A stretch of 64,000 nt of DNA from Heligmosomoides polygyrus polygyrus (lineage: Eukaryota; Nematoda; Chromadorea; Rhabditida; Heligmosomidae): NCBI GenBank assembly GCA_947396885.1, contig OX377204.1:43325139-43389138 (forward strand), read 5' to 3'. Position 1 is the stretch's first letter; the number at the start of each line of letters is the position of its first letter. The notes beneath the pieces were generated by a model. That model searched no databases. It was given only the letters and a program-made list of their open reading frames with translations, and was not told the origin of the DNA. The position numbers and the translations under genes were made by a program. Shown here in pieces: positions 1 to 10,369 of the stretch.

Positions 1-1190
1 CAGCAACGCTCAGCGGACCCTCGCCTAAAATATTAAGAAGTTTCTCCCAGCGCTGCGAGTCAAAGTCGACTTGCGGCTGGATTTAGGAATACCTTTATTA
101 AGCTTCAGCTACACCTGTGGAGTGCTTTCTCTCACATCTTGCCATTTGAATAAGCTTTGAACTGGGTTCGAAGAAGTGTTGTGACTACTTGGATTTGTAG
201 CTACCAGTTCTTATGAACCGTGCATGGTATTGGGGATTCCTTTCCTTTATGGTGTTTGAAATCGATTGAGCTTCTGCATGTCTTGTGTGAGGTAATGTTG
301 GTCACACTGCCAGTGTCACATATGCTTTTTTGTTTTCGCTCCCTCGATTCATAGTTGATTATGCTCATGAAGTCTCCACTCCTCTGACGAATGCAGTATA
401 GGGAGTGCATTGTCGAATGGTACTACTCATGGACGAAGCATTAGCTCATGGTTCACTATTTAAATATAGGGGCAAGACAGCACCTGGATGGAGGGCTGCA
501 ACATCATAAGCTTACGTTTCAGCACTAGGTGTCATCGACATGGCCAGAGACACTCGAAGGAGCATTTAGAGACTACTAGCCTAAATGTCATTTAATCCTG
601 CAGAAGTTAATCCCTTGGGACGCAAGAGGTCTGGTGTGAAAGACGTAGGAACGAGTAACACCAAGCTTAACAGGGGATGCTGAATTGATCCACTGGTCAC
701 CCTTAATTGAAGACAGACTAACTCAGGTGGGTGAGCAAGCTTATATTCATGGACTACCTCCTTCAGGAGCCCCACATAGTAGGACCACGAAGGTTAGAAC
801 TCGAAGTGGTTGACGGCTATTAAGTCAGTCAGTGTGTGCAACTCTCGTTGCAATTGGTTTTCGGATTTCAGGGCACCTCTCGAAAACGCCTTTAATGTCC
901 TTCGAACCAAGACGTCGCATTCACATGTCAAAGTCCTGACGGCCACCGCAATCATTGCGCCGCTATGGATGCGGGTCCAGTGATCCTCCATTAAAGTGTA
1001 CACTTTGGACTCCCTTGGGACATTCAAGAAAGCACCCTGGCACTAAGTGATCTGCCTATTTTCCCTATCCCAACTTATCCAAATCCTCTTGTAATGAGAA
1101 ATACACTCGATGTCATACCCATCATTCCTTCGCATGGTGCAGTGGCGTTTGAGCGAGCAACTTCAAGTGATTGTTCGACATTTCTAGCTT
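1..1190. other. unassigned non-coding DNA
   Basis: No open frame here has a recognisable motif, and I see no tRNA, strong inverted repeat or tandem repeat. The short frames present are what unconstrained DNA would give. It could be old repeat DNA or intergenic sequence. Confidence 0.4.
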
Positions 1191-1218
1191 CTGACGAAGG
1201 CAACAATGCCGAAACGTA
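1191..1218 (+). ncRNA. hammerhead-ribozyme-like motif
   Basis: The core box CTGACGA (1191-1197) is followed by a short stem (GGC 1199-1201 pairing with GCC 1208-1210 around a 6-nt loop) and then GAAAC-GT. This is the order of the conserved hammerhead core. The same layout, in weaker form, occurs in both arms of the Penelope-like element at 43005-43033 and 47711-47739. An extra A at 1198 between the first box and stem II is unusual, and I did not identify flanking helices, so cleavage activity is uncertain. It may be the relic of a Penelope-type terminal repeat. Confidence 0.35.
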
Positions 1219-1539
1219 AGCCCACTGAAGAACCTTGAAATGCAGCTGGGAATCGCCTTGAACATATTATAACTACGGCCGTCACAGTTATGTGGATGGT
1301 GTGGGTGGCTCTCACAGTATCTTTGCTGCGCAACGTTATGTAGGTCGCCTGCATACATGCGCTTTGTAATGCTGACGGCCGTAGTGTCCATTCGTGCTAG
1401 GTGTGCTTGATGCTCATGTACAACGCCTGTAGTTCGTTCTCATTGGTTTCCAAGGCTCAGCTTTTCTCATCTGATTAATCAGCTTATCCTCTGTCACAGC
1501 AACATTCGGTCATGAGCTTGACTAGCAACATACCTCATA

Positions 1540-1868
1540 AGGCCCATGCACACTTCTGCGACAGCGCGGCGCCGCCATGATGAAGCATAGGGCGGCGACG
1601 GCCGCGGCGCGACACTGCGACACGTGCCGCAGGGAGAGGGCATGCACACTCTTGCGACTGTGGCGGCGGCTATCGCAGGCGACGCCGCGCTGAGTGCCGG
1701 AGGCTGGAATGATTCAAATCATTCCTGGCAGCGCGGCATCCACGGGAACGTCGGTCCCGTTGCCTAAAACGGTGCTCTAACGCGCTCGCGCCGCGACCGC
1801 CGGATATCGCGGTGGTAGCCGTCGCCCCACTTGCCGCGCCGCGGTGTCGCAGAAGTGTGCATGGGCCT
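1540..1868. mobile_element. GC-rich foldback MITE, PIF/Harbinger-like
   Basis: The ends are inverted copies of each other for about 30 bp, starting AGGCCCATGCACACTTCTGC and closing with its complement. The flanks carry the same 3 bp, ATA (1537-1539 and 1869-1871), which fits a 3-bp target duplication. The interior is very CG-rich and non-coding. Related elements sit at 24839-25065 and 59622-60330, both flanked by TAA. AT-rich 3-bp duplications are typical of PIF/Harbinger-mobilised elements; the assignment is inference. Confidence 0.6.
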
Positions 1869-2224
1869 ATAGTTGCTTTCGCTTTCGAAGAACCCTGCTT
1901 CAGAAGATGAAATATTTCTTTCTTATCGATGCCCGTTTTGATCATAAATCTAGTGCACCTTCATTCTGCGATATTTGCTTAATGCTTAAGCTCAAAGCAC
2001 TGCGCGCTTCTTTCGACAAGGGTGAAAGATAAGGGTCGGCGCCACTCACTCGTCCTCTACGGGACGTCGTGAAGGCAATTTGAATCCGTATTTAGCCCAC
2101 ACAATGCCTTGCGGTTGCTAGGCGACGAACAAGTCAGCGCTCTATCGTTCCCAGACAGGTTCGGTACCAATTCCCCGGCCCCGGAGTGATGGAAGACATT
2201 GTTGTTCTAATCAGGAGACTGACT
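1869..2224. other. unassigned spacer
   Basis: No coding signature, RNA gene or obvious repeat is seen between the foldback element on the left and the inverted-repeat element on the right. Confidence 0.35.
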
Positions 2225-2665
2225 CAACGTTAGGTCAGAACGGCCCAAGTGTTGTATATGGGCAGAATTACCTCTCCCTGGGAAACAACAAAATGCAAAT
2301 ATCTCGACCTCAATACGACTCTGCGCACAATTAGGGACGACGGCAGTCAGGCAGTTGGCGGCGTTAGCCCTCCCCCTGCACCCAGAGTGCGGGCTGAAGA
2401 TGGCTGGAAACAGCGATCACGAGAATTTCGCCGCCCATCTACCCACTGCGCCACCGCCGCTCGCTCGTCATCGCAGTTTCCAGCCAACTTGACCAGCCGT
2501 TCGCGCGGAGGCGAGGGTTAACGCCGGCGAGGGCCCAGCTTCAGTCGTCCCTAACTTTGCGCAGAATTGTACTGGGGTCGAGATATTTGCATTCTGTTGT
2601 TTCCCCGAGTGAGGCGATCCTGCCCGTATACAACGCTTGAGCAGTTTCGACCTACCGTTGAGATA
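2225..2665. mobile_element. inverted-repeat element with tRNA-like interior
   Basis: About 120 bp at the left (2225-2345) recurs as an imperfect inverted copy at the right (2545-2665). Shared blocks include ATGCAAATATCTCGACC and TTAGGGACGAC. The interior, read on the minus strand near 2440-2475, contains GGTGGCGCAGTGGGTAG, which resembles a tRNA A box. Similar A-box segments occur at 21838-21940, 25690-25810 and in the arms of two larger inverted-repeat elements. No coding capacity is seen; it is probably a non-autonomous element. Confidence 0.5.
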
Positions 2666-3525
2666 GTCTTCTGGTAAGCGGGAAATCCGAACAAAGGGCT
2701 TGGTATCTGGTGCACGGCGCCTCCTCCGACTACGTTCATCGTGCTCTCTTACTTCGATACCTCACTCAAAATTAGCAGACCCATTCTTCCAAAAACCAAG
2801 TTTTCCTCAGTTATTTTTTTTAAATCGTAATGTGTACTGATTCGCTTAAAGTTATGTAATAGACAATGTAATCCATATTTCAGGGATTGCAGGTCAACTG
2901 CCATTTCCACTACTCTTCATTCTCCAGATGTGGTCGAAAATGACTTTATAAACGCTTTGTTGATATTTCTGATGTGTCGGTGGATTGAAATGATATGGGT
3001 TACTTGCGACCGCAGTTTACAATCTCCGAAAAAGTACGAATTTGAGTAACAAAATGATGAACAACAAACAAACAAAGCCTTTCTACAATGCTGGCATAAG
3101 CAGCGCTTCCGCGTCTTCTCCGGCTCTATCTGAATACGATTTTCGATATAACTAGGTATTTCGTTTTTTGTTCGTAGTGTGGGAAAACGATGATTTCCTG
3201 TGGTACTTAAAGTTGCTGTCTAAATCAATGGTCGTAAACGGCTCTGGGAAGAGGGACACCGCGCATGGTAACTGCACATGACAGTTACATATGACTGTTG
3301 TGTTACACGGATTCAAAAGCCTTTGTACTGCGCTGGTTCATTTTTCACCACTTTGCGTTTAATCCCATACTACTGGATCACTTCTGACGCAGGTGGTATT
3401 CGATTTTTTCTCATTCAGACTAACAAGGAGAGCCTCCAAACTGGCAGCGAGCTTTGGCGGTGCAATTTTTACAGGATGTAGGGTCCCGTGTGGGGAGTCT
3501 GAAACCATAATTACTTTTTTCGGAA
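2666..3525. other. unassigned AT-rich DNA
   Basis: AT-rich sequence with only short open frames and no recognised motif. The right end abuts the tRNA-like palindrome. Confidence 0.35.
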
Positions 3526-3560
3526 TTGTTACAGGATGTTTTGCTACAATCAAAACTCTT

Positions 3561-3630
3561 GCGCCAGGCGGGACTCGAACCCGCATCTTCTGCTTTCCGG
3601 GCAGCGATGTTCGCCTTACACCACCGGCGC
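3561..3630 (-). tRNA. tRNA-like gene, left palindrome arm
   Basis: Read on the minus strand it folds as a 70-nt cloverleaf: 7-bp acceptor stem (one G-T pair), 4-bp D stem, anticodon stem with one mismatch, 4-nt variable loop and a perfect 5-bp T stem with loop TTCGAGT. The B box GGTTCGAGTCC is perfect and the A box is good. The anticodon loop reads CCGGAAA, giving anticodon GGA (Ser), but position 33 is C instead of T and there is no long variable arm as a true tRNA-Ser would have. It is therefore a tRNA-like gene or pseudogene of uncertain identity. Confidence 0.5.
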
Positions 3631-3705
3631 TGTTTGACCGCACGTAACATCCGCGATATCCTCGAGGTCCGTCAGGATATCGCGGATGTTACGTGCGGTC
3701 AAACA

Positions 3706-3775
3706 GCGCCGGTGGTGTAAGGCGAACATCGCTGCCCGGAAAGCAGAAGATGCGGGTTCGAGTCCCGCCTGGCGC
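3706..3775 (+). tRNA. tRNA-like gene, right palindrome arm
   Basis: This is the inverted identical twin of the copy at 3561-3630, with the same cloverleaf, the same GGA anticodon in the loop CCGGAAA, and intact A and B boxes for RNA polymerase III. The lack of T33 and of a class II variable arm argues against a normal serine tRNA. No CCA is encoded, as expected for eukaryotes. A stop-signal T run is not obvious directly downstream; the nearest is TTTT at 3780-3784. Confidence 0.5.
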
Positions 3776-3939
3776 AAGAGTTTTGATCGTAGCAAAACAT
3801 CCTGTAACAACCTATAGCCTCTATATCAGCCGCTCCAGGCTTAAACTAATGTGTTCAAGCATTTTTTCGGAATGGTCGACAAAAAGCGTGTGGACGCGTG
3901 AGCGCGAAGTTCACCACGTTCTGCTGCCAAACGGGCCAA

Positions 3940-4015
3940 TGTTGTCGGTTGGCGTAATGGAAGTGTTGTAGCTTCACAGGAGCATGGTCGCGGGTTCAAT
4001 TCCCCTTTGTGTTGT
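3940..4015 (+). repeat. tRNA-like / SINE-like segment
   Basis: It carries an A-box-like GGTTGGCGTAATGG (3947-3960) and a B-box-like GGTTCAATTCC (3992-4002) at normal spacing. The implied acceptor ends do not pair well, so it is more likely a tRNA-derived repeat head or a decayed tRNA than a working gene. Confidence 0.4.
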
Positions 4016-4099
4016 TGTGTCTTTGCATTTTGCAATATACTGTCGGTGGGAATCTTTACCCCCACTTCTAACACATTTTTGAACAAAAACTCGGCAACG

Positions 4100-5298
4100 A
4101 GTGTTGTTTACGTTCATCCAGCTCTTTAAAAGTGGAAAGGTGGGAATTTTTGACTTCCATGTTAGTCAAGTCAAAGGCAGATGTAAGATTCGTGACCAGC
4201 ACCCTAAATAACCTCCACGCACAAAGTTGGGCCTAAAGTGGGCTTTGCACCTCGGTCTTCCTGGTCAAACAAGGGGGGCATTGAGGTGTGAAGCTATTCG
4301 AGGTGGAAACCAATTGAATACGCTAAGCGGTGGAGGGCTACACAGAAAGTAAAATGGCGCTACTACATTCTTTTTTGAACGGATGGTAGAGCGTTGATGT
4401 TCAGATTGTGAGCAGTGTATTTCGCTTACATGCTTTTCTGCAATCCTCCATCATTGTTGAAGAGGCTTGGTAGATCACCAGCTATTCTTAACAGTTGGTG
4501 ACTAGGTTTTTGACTCAATCCATGTAAAGAATATAATAGAATTTGCTATCTACGACACCTTATCATATTGAAACAGCTTGACTGTTCGAAAATCAAAAAG
4601 GGCCCATGCACTGTACTGGGGAGGTCGAAAAAATAGTTATTCAGACTTCGGCTACGGCTGTTACTTGGAGTGCTGATCATGAATGTGACATCGGTTTCTG
4701 GATTACCCGTTTCCTTATGATAGGTTAAGCGCACACTTCATCGGTTCTCCATTATGTTGCCATCTGTTGTCTTTTGGGTGGACACGACAGATTGCCCTTG
4801 AGGCCACTGCCACTATTACCCAAGCTCCTCCGTAGAGCTCTGTTCGTCAAGGTAACATTCCTGCTGTTTAAGTAGTTCTGATCGTGCGTCGCAGCCTGTA
4901 CATCCACAAATGACAAAATGGGGAACCACACAGTGGGAAGCAGACGGTTTAAGGAGTGGTCAGTAGCGTTGAATAACTATCATGAATTGAGCTAAACGTT
5001 AACATTATACATTACGCTTGCCCAACGCATTGCTCTTATTACTTGATTGAAGGTGTGAGCGCCATTTACCTGAAGCTTTGGAGTTGAAAACCATAAAAAT
5101 GAGAAAAAATTTCTGCCCTTGTTGGGCCGTCATTTCAAGTGTCAGTTCTTGAAATTTTGAGCAGAAATGCTCTCTGAGGTGAATCTAAATTTTAAGGATA
5201 TCTAAAGGTTAGACAGCCACGCTATTTCTCGGTCATAAAAAGCGTGTCATGACTAAACAGTCTCTGCAATTTATTAGAGATTTGAATTATTCATAGAT
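4100..5298. other. unassigned DNA
   Basis: No coding motif, RNA gene or strong repeat is visible. Short open frames are scattered on both strands. Confidence 0.35.
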
Positions 5299-7055
5299 AA
5301 GTGCTCCGACACGCCTAACGGCGTGTCTCGCACTTGCGCGCTTCGCGCGACTTTGTAACATCACTGACCTATGGAAAGTAGTTATTTTAAAACATAAAAT
5401 TCGCTAGCATCTAGGACTTGGTGCGTACTTTATTTATCAAGCCCTTCACCACTTCGATACCTTCACCATAGACGGCCTCTCCTAACCGGCCAGTAATGTC
5501 ATTGGTTTGTGCTGCGCAGTACTTCTGTCCCAGGTTGCTCCTCCGCAATCGTTCTCATGATCAACAGCTAGCGTTTCAAGTTGTCGTTGACATGTTTTCC
5601 CAAGCCAGGTTCCCCCTTACTCGATTCTTCTTACTGGATTTAATTGCTGGTCCGCCTTTACAGGTCTTCCCTCCCCCTCTTGAGTCCCCCACCTGCCTGA
5701 TCCCAACTACTGGCCCACTTCTTTGTTTCCACTACTGACACCTTCTGGTCTCTTTTTGCTGGTTTTCCCGTCCTGTCCCCTCCTCCAGGTTCTTCCTTTC
5801 CTTCCTGGTCGCTCTCCTCGCTCTCCTGGTCCACCCTAGAGGTCCCGTTACCGCCCTCCTCCGCCACCCCCTAGTGGTCCTCCCATACGGCACGGCCGGT
5901 GACACGTATTCAGAAACAGGATGCTTGCTGCGCGACGTAGGAGGCCCGTTTTCTGGATCAAGAAGCTCAGAAGCGCGCGCAGCCGCCGCTGTGTCGAGGA
6001 TGACGAGGCTATGCATATGGCAGATTCCTCCTTCTCCGTATGAATTCCCTTACCGCTCCCTTCTTGTTGGTTCCCCATCCTGGGGCCGGATTCATCAACG
6101 ACTTACATAACTTTAAGGAGAATTGTAAGCTTATCAAGCGATATGCTGAGCGACAAGCCGCGTTAAAAGCCCAGATAACGAGGCTCATCGCTCACCATAT
6201 CGCTTGATAAGCTTACACTTCCCCGTTAAAGTTACGTAAGTCGTTGATGAATTCGGCCCCTGGTCCCGCCCCAGGTCCCTTCTTTATGGTATATTCCTCC
6301 TCTTTCTTTAAGGTATATTCCTCCTCACCCCCTCGGGATCCTCCCTACTACTCTACTCCAATTAAGTAGGCCTCCCACGCTCACGACACGACTACGGCGA
6401 GCGAACGCCCATTGTGTGACATCAGTGTCACATCCTCTGAATCAGGTCTCTCTTAATGGTAATGGATCCCCTTGCTGATCCTCCTTACTGTCCCCCCTCC
6501 CCTGATTGGTAACTCCCTAATGATCCCAACGTATTGCCTAAACTCTTCCTGGTGCCAGCTCCTGGCCTGCCTCCTTGTTCCCCCATAGACGATCCAGTTG
6601 CTCCTCCTGGTCGCAGCCTCCTGATCACCGTCGGTTCTCCACCCTCAAATCCGCCTTTCTACTCTTACCCCTTTAGAAGTCTTCTCATGCTAATGGCACG
6701 GAGTCGGCTTCTGAATCAGGACGCAGTAGGTGCTGTTATGTTAAGCGGTAAAGGGCTGCATTTCCCCTGCTGCATCCCACGTTTAACAGCAAATTTCGTC
6801 CGCGTTGTAGATGATGAGGCGTACTTCACTTCGGTTAGATCATTCGACCGCTCTCGCTGTGAATGATGTAGCGTACCTCATTTAGGGTAGATCACTCTAC
6901 GGACGAACTCTTCTATATATAGGTGGTGATGGTGATAGATGGTGGTACCTCACTTCGGTTAGATCATTCGACCGCCCTCGCTGTGGTTGATGCGGCGAAC
7001 CTCAGGTTATATCACTCCACGGACAACTTTATATATAGGTGGTGATGGTGATAGT
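5299..7055. repeat. dispersed ~1.75 kb repeat block, copy A
   Basis: From the hairpin-forming GACACGCCTAACGGCGTGTC at 5308 onward, the sequence matches 22758-24740 over most of its length in the same orientation, with scattered substitutions. It is CT-rich and non-coding and ends in (GGTGAT)n and TATATATAGG motifs. Copy A is interrupted at 6084-6258 by a foldback element that copy B lacks. It is a non-coding repeat of unknown type, perhaps a non-autonomous element or a segmental duplication. Confidence 0.75.
6084..6258. mobile_element. foldback MITE with CCTGG target duplication
   Basis: The terminal inverted repeats start GGCCGGATTCATCAACGACT and extend about 60 bp, including TAAGCTTATCAAGCGATATG in both arms. 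The element is flanked by CCTGG on both sides (6079-6083, 6259-6263). The homologous block B has the uninterrupted empty site with a single CCTGG at 23536-23540. This directly shows insertion with a 5-bp target duplication. Three more copies lie at 25155-25457, about 55350-55527, and 55533-55795. Confidence 0.85.
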
Positions 7056-7619
7056 TGCCTGATTAAGCGTAGATCATGATCCTCTAGTGGACCTAGGACT
7101 TCGGGGATGTATCAGCCGAGAAACTACTCTCTCAACCGAAAAATAGTGTACACATAACTCTAGGGCTAATCCAAGTGTAATAGTTCCGCATAAGTTGTTT
7201 TTCAAGTAGTCTTAGGACCCATATTGTTGTCCAAAACAGAAAACAAAGGGCAGGACGGAAAAAATCACACTTTTCACAGATTCGATGGCACAACTTCATG
7301 TCAACGGCATTTAAGCTATTAAAAGGCAAACATCGAAACATGCTGATAAATGGCCCGACGAGACATCAGCATTACAGTAAGGTTGCACTATTTCAGTCCC
7401 TCAAAAACACAAGCTTCAACAGTTTGGTGATGATGGAAGATTTTAGTGACAATTCAAACAGGGACAACATTTTTTGGGACACTCTGCAATAGAGCATTGG
7501 TGTTGTAACAAGAACAAAAGTGATTTTTAAAATTCATAACCTGCACTGAAATGAAACTCTTCCTTGATGGTCGAAACTGCTGCTTAAATTGGTGTCGTCT
7601 TTCCGCCTGTCTGAGGCCT
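7056..7619. other. unassigned DNA
   Basis: No recognised gene or RNA. Short frames only; no clear repeat apart from the tail of block A at the left. Confidence 0.35.
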
Positions 7620-7745
7620 TTCAAAGACGTCGCGCAACTGGCGTCTGGGCTCAGAAGACGCGTCACCGACGTCGAGCAACAGGCGTTCGGATCCAGAAGA
7701 CGTGTCATCGATGTCGCGTTGCAATTGTCGGTTCAGGACATCGAT
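7620..7745. repeat. 42-bp tandem minisatellite
   Basis: Three imperfect units of 42 bp built on the pattern AGAAGACGnGTCnnCGANGTCG. The unit length is a multiple of three, so it reads as a 14-residue repeat in an open frame, but no gene context supports translation. Related arrays lie at 7880-7990, 26200-26345 and about 42590-42720. Confidence 0.65.
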
Positions 7746-7879
7746 CCATTAAGAACAGTTAAACAGGAAGGTTCAGTAGGATGGACGAAGAAAGGGGCTA
7801 GGAGGGTGGATCAGGGAATGGGGAGCACAAAGAGAGACCAGGAGGGGGAACCAGTGAGAGTAGTTCAGTAAAGGGGACT

Positions 7880-7990
7880 AGGTCTTCGGACCGGATTCAA
7901 AAAACGGGTCGCAGACGTCGTGCCACAAACGTCCGGGTTCATAAAGTCTGTCGCCAACTTCACGCTACGAGCATTCGCTGTCGGACGATG
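7880..7990. repeat. 42-bp minisatellite, diverged array
   Basis: About two and a half units similar to the array at 7620-7745, with more substitutions. It is followed by a T9/G7 homopolymer run near 8006-8023. Confidence 0.5.
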
Positions 7991-8228
7991 TATCTCCAAT
8001 GTTTGTTTTTTTTTGGGGGGGAAGCCCCTGCCAACCGCATGTTTAGTGGCCGTATGCTGCTGAACGTCTGCTAAAATGACAAAAGTCGGGAATCCGCTAC
8101 AGGACATCCGTGATAATACACTCCTACACTATAAAACACTTAACACTTACACTTACACTATAAAACGATGAAACGTGCTACGCTTGATGAGTGGACGACG
8201 GAACCTCTAACGGAACGCACCACAGAGA

Positions 8229-9625
8229 ACCGCATTCTTTATATTGGAAATACTCTAATTAGGAAGGGTTTCGACCTCCCATGGAACTTCAAGTTGAGAC
8301 CAGGATCATTAGAAAGAGCTCAGAATGCTGATTACGATAATGGGTGTCAAAATTGCTAAATGAAATTCCTGAGCGAGTTATGGACTGCCGATGTCGGAGG
8401 CCTCACCACAGAATTGATGTGCGATACACCTGGCATGAGGGTGGTGAGTCATCAGGGTTCCGTAAGAGAACTCCACTAGTCGTGGCCATGGAGCAGGGGT
8501 AGTGCGCGCTCGTCGGGTGTGACGTCATTTGTTCGGCTCCTGTTGTTGCCAGATTTTTGCAAATCACAATTTATCGTCGAAATGAGCATTTGTTCTCGAT
8601 TAACACACGTGTTTGATTAAATAGCCGGGAAAACCATCATACACTTTTGTAGAAATGCTTGAAGGCAAGAACTGCTATGGTGACATTTTTATTTACTATT
8701 TTGCACAAATAAAAGCCAAATCATACATTGAATAACTAGAGCTGTTCCTAACAATCTTGGCGTTCATGGAACACAGCAAAAAACGTATGAAGCAAAAAGA
8801 TAAGTAGAACGTATGATGTGAAATCCCAAAATGTCGATGATCTACTGCTTTTTCTTCAATCACTATGTCCTTTTCATCAGCAAATGTGATGTCCATTTTT
8901 CTCGCTAAATTTGGGGTGCCAGAAGGGGCTAAGGTGCCCCAAGGAAAAGAAGATCGCTAGAAGGTTTCTGCAGCTATTCTACGTGACGGTGCTGCAGCTT
9001 CACTTGATGTCGAAACGGATGAAAATTTGGGAGCGAATGTGTCTATTGATGACGAGTCCGATCGGGACCATTGCGATGACGAGGCGAAGAAACCTCGAGT
9101 ACCACCCAGGAGAATGTTATTCACCTTGACACCAATATTCTTATCGGGGCTACGTCGCTGATTCAACAACCTCTAGACGTTTTTTCTTTGGCGCGATGAA
9201 AAGCATTATGAAAAGGGTCAGGTTGTTTGCCATGGCAAATAGCGTGGAGTTCAACATGACCTAGAGAAACAACCTAGTGAAGGTGAAAATGTCAACATAG
9301 CAGTTTTTTGCCTTCAAGCATTTTGAAGATAGATTATCCAGCGGGAGCACTACCTCTGCGCCACCACCACAGCCGGGCGGACCTTCTTACAGAGCCCCGA
9401 TGACTCCCCACTCTCGCGCCAGGTGTGTCGCGCAGCCAGCCTGTGGTGAGGCCCCCCGATTTCGGCAGGCCATAACTCGCCTCAGGTGTTTCATTTTGCA
9501 ATTCTGACAGCCGTATTCGTAATCAGCCTCCGAGCTCTTTCTATTGATCCTGGTCTCAACTTGAAATTCCATGGGAGGTCGAAACCCTTCCCTAGTAAGG
9601 AAATTTCGGTACAGTGCGGGTAAGG
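8229..9625. mobile_element. long inverted-repeat element
   Basis: The segment 8229-8700 recurs inverted at about 9265-9625, with shared blocks such as AAGGGTTTCGACCTCCCATG and AAATGCTTGAAGGCAA. The arms include an A-box-like GTGGCGCAGAGGTAGTGC (minus strand, near 9350). Between the arms, the plus strand from about 8970 to 9140 has an exon-like open frame after TTTCTGCAG that encodes an acidic stretch followed by a basic PRVPPRR. This could be the remnant of a transposase exon, but I recognise no domain. The architecture resembles the element at 32581-34016. Confidence 0.55.
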
Positions 9626-10139
9626 CAAGTGAACAGTTTCCTATGGGAGGATATCCTCGGTATATAGCCTACGGCAGGACAACATGTTGCACTTCTCTGG
9701 TAATGTTCCACTAAAGCACCTGTATCACTCTGGAATAGTTAACCTTAGTATGAAAGCAAACGAAGAAAAAGTTATCGTCAGAAGTGACTCCCTAACCCGC
9801 ACAGCGGCGAAATTTGGTTTTCTGAAGAGGCTGCGATCCTATGTAATGGTTTGAATCGTGGCGGTTTTATTTCTAGGATAAGATTTCTATGCAATTTCGC
9901 TTTCTATTTTGCCAAATTTTTGATATTCTCTCAGAAAGAAGAGATTCCTCCCGTCCCTGCTCTCGATGCGCGTTGCAGATAAGAAACACATGCTTAGCAT
10001 CAGCGTTGGAAGCTGAGTCCGAGGATGTGCATTTCACCTTGAGCACCCACAGCCTCCTATAGCAAGAATGCGAACCGCTACGATGTATTACTTAGTATTC
10101 ATTGTCGGTATATCGTTTTAACTAACAGGTGATCGGCAG
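9626..10139. other. unassigned DNA
   Basis: No gene, RNA or repeat recognised between the long inverted-repeat element and the foldback downstream of the secreted-protein gene. Confidence 0.35.
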
Positions 10140-10357
10140 AGAACGCGGTATATGTCGCGTAGGTGAGCAGCATTGGTAGGTGGGAACGCCTAAACGAATC
10201 AGACGGCACGGAATGGGCGTGCCATTCTAGGAGGGCATGTGCAGTTGGTACCGTGAGGGGCTGGCATGAGCTCGGCCTCTGCTCTGTTTGGTTACTATTG
10301 GTTTAGGTGTTCCCACCTACCAATGCTGCTCGCTTACGCGACATGTACCGAGAACGC
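10140..10357. repeat. foldback just downstream of secreted-protein gene
   Basis: Positions 10140-10195 and 10301-10357 are inverted copies with a few mismatches, sharing GCAGCATTGGTAGGTGGGAA and TGTCGCGTA, separated by about 105 bp. The right arm ends only 13 bp before the stop codon of the minus-strand gene at 10370-11460, so the foldback lies in that gene's 3' untranslated region or at its end. It may be a small MITE or affect transcript 3' processing. Confidence 0.7.
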
Positions 10358-10369
10358 AATGGAGGCACG

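Larger units (their letters stand above)
3526..3810. repeat. near-perfect palindrome, 137-bp arms
   Basis: Positions 3526-3662 and 3674-3810 are inverted copies with an 11-nt spacer. In the outer part I read only one mismatch (near 3549/3789). Each arm contains one complete 70-nt tRNA-like sequence, so the two point away from the unit centre as divergent copies. The near-identity of the arms implies a recent inverted duplication or ongoing gene conversion. Confidence 0.9.

Noticed and set aside
3706..3775. Functional tRNA-Ser(GGA)
   Set aside because: Position 33 is C and the variable loop is only 4 nt, unlike serine tRNAs; kept as tRNA-like only.
7620..7745. CRISPR-like or protein-repeat array
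   Set aside because: Repeats are contiguous with no spacers, and the genome is animal. The 14-residue reading has no gene context.
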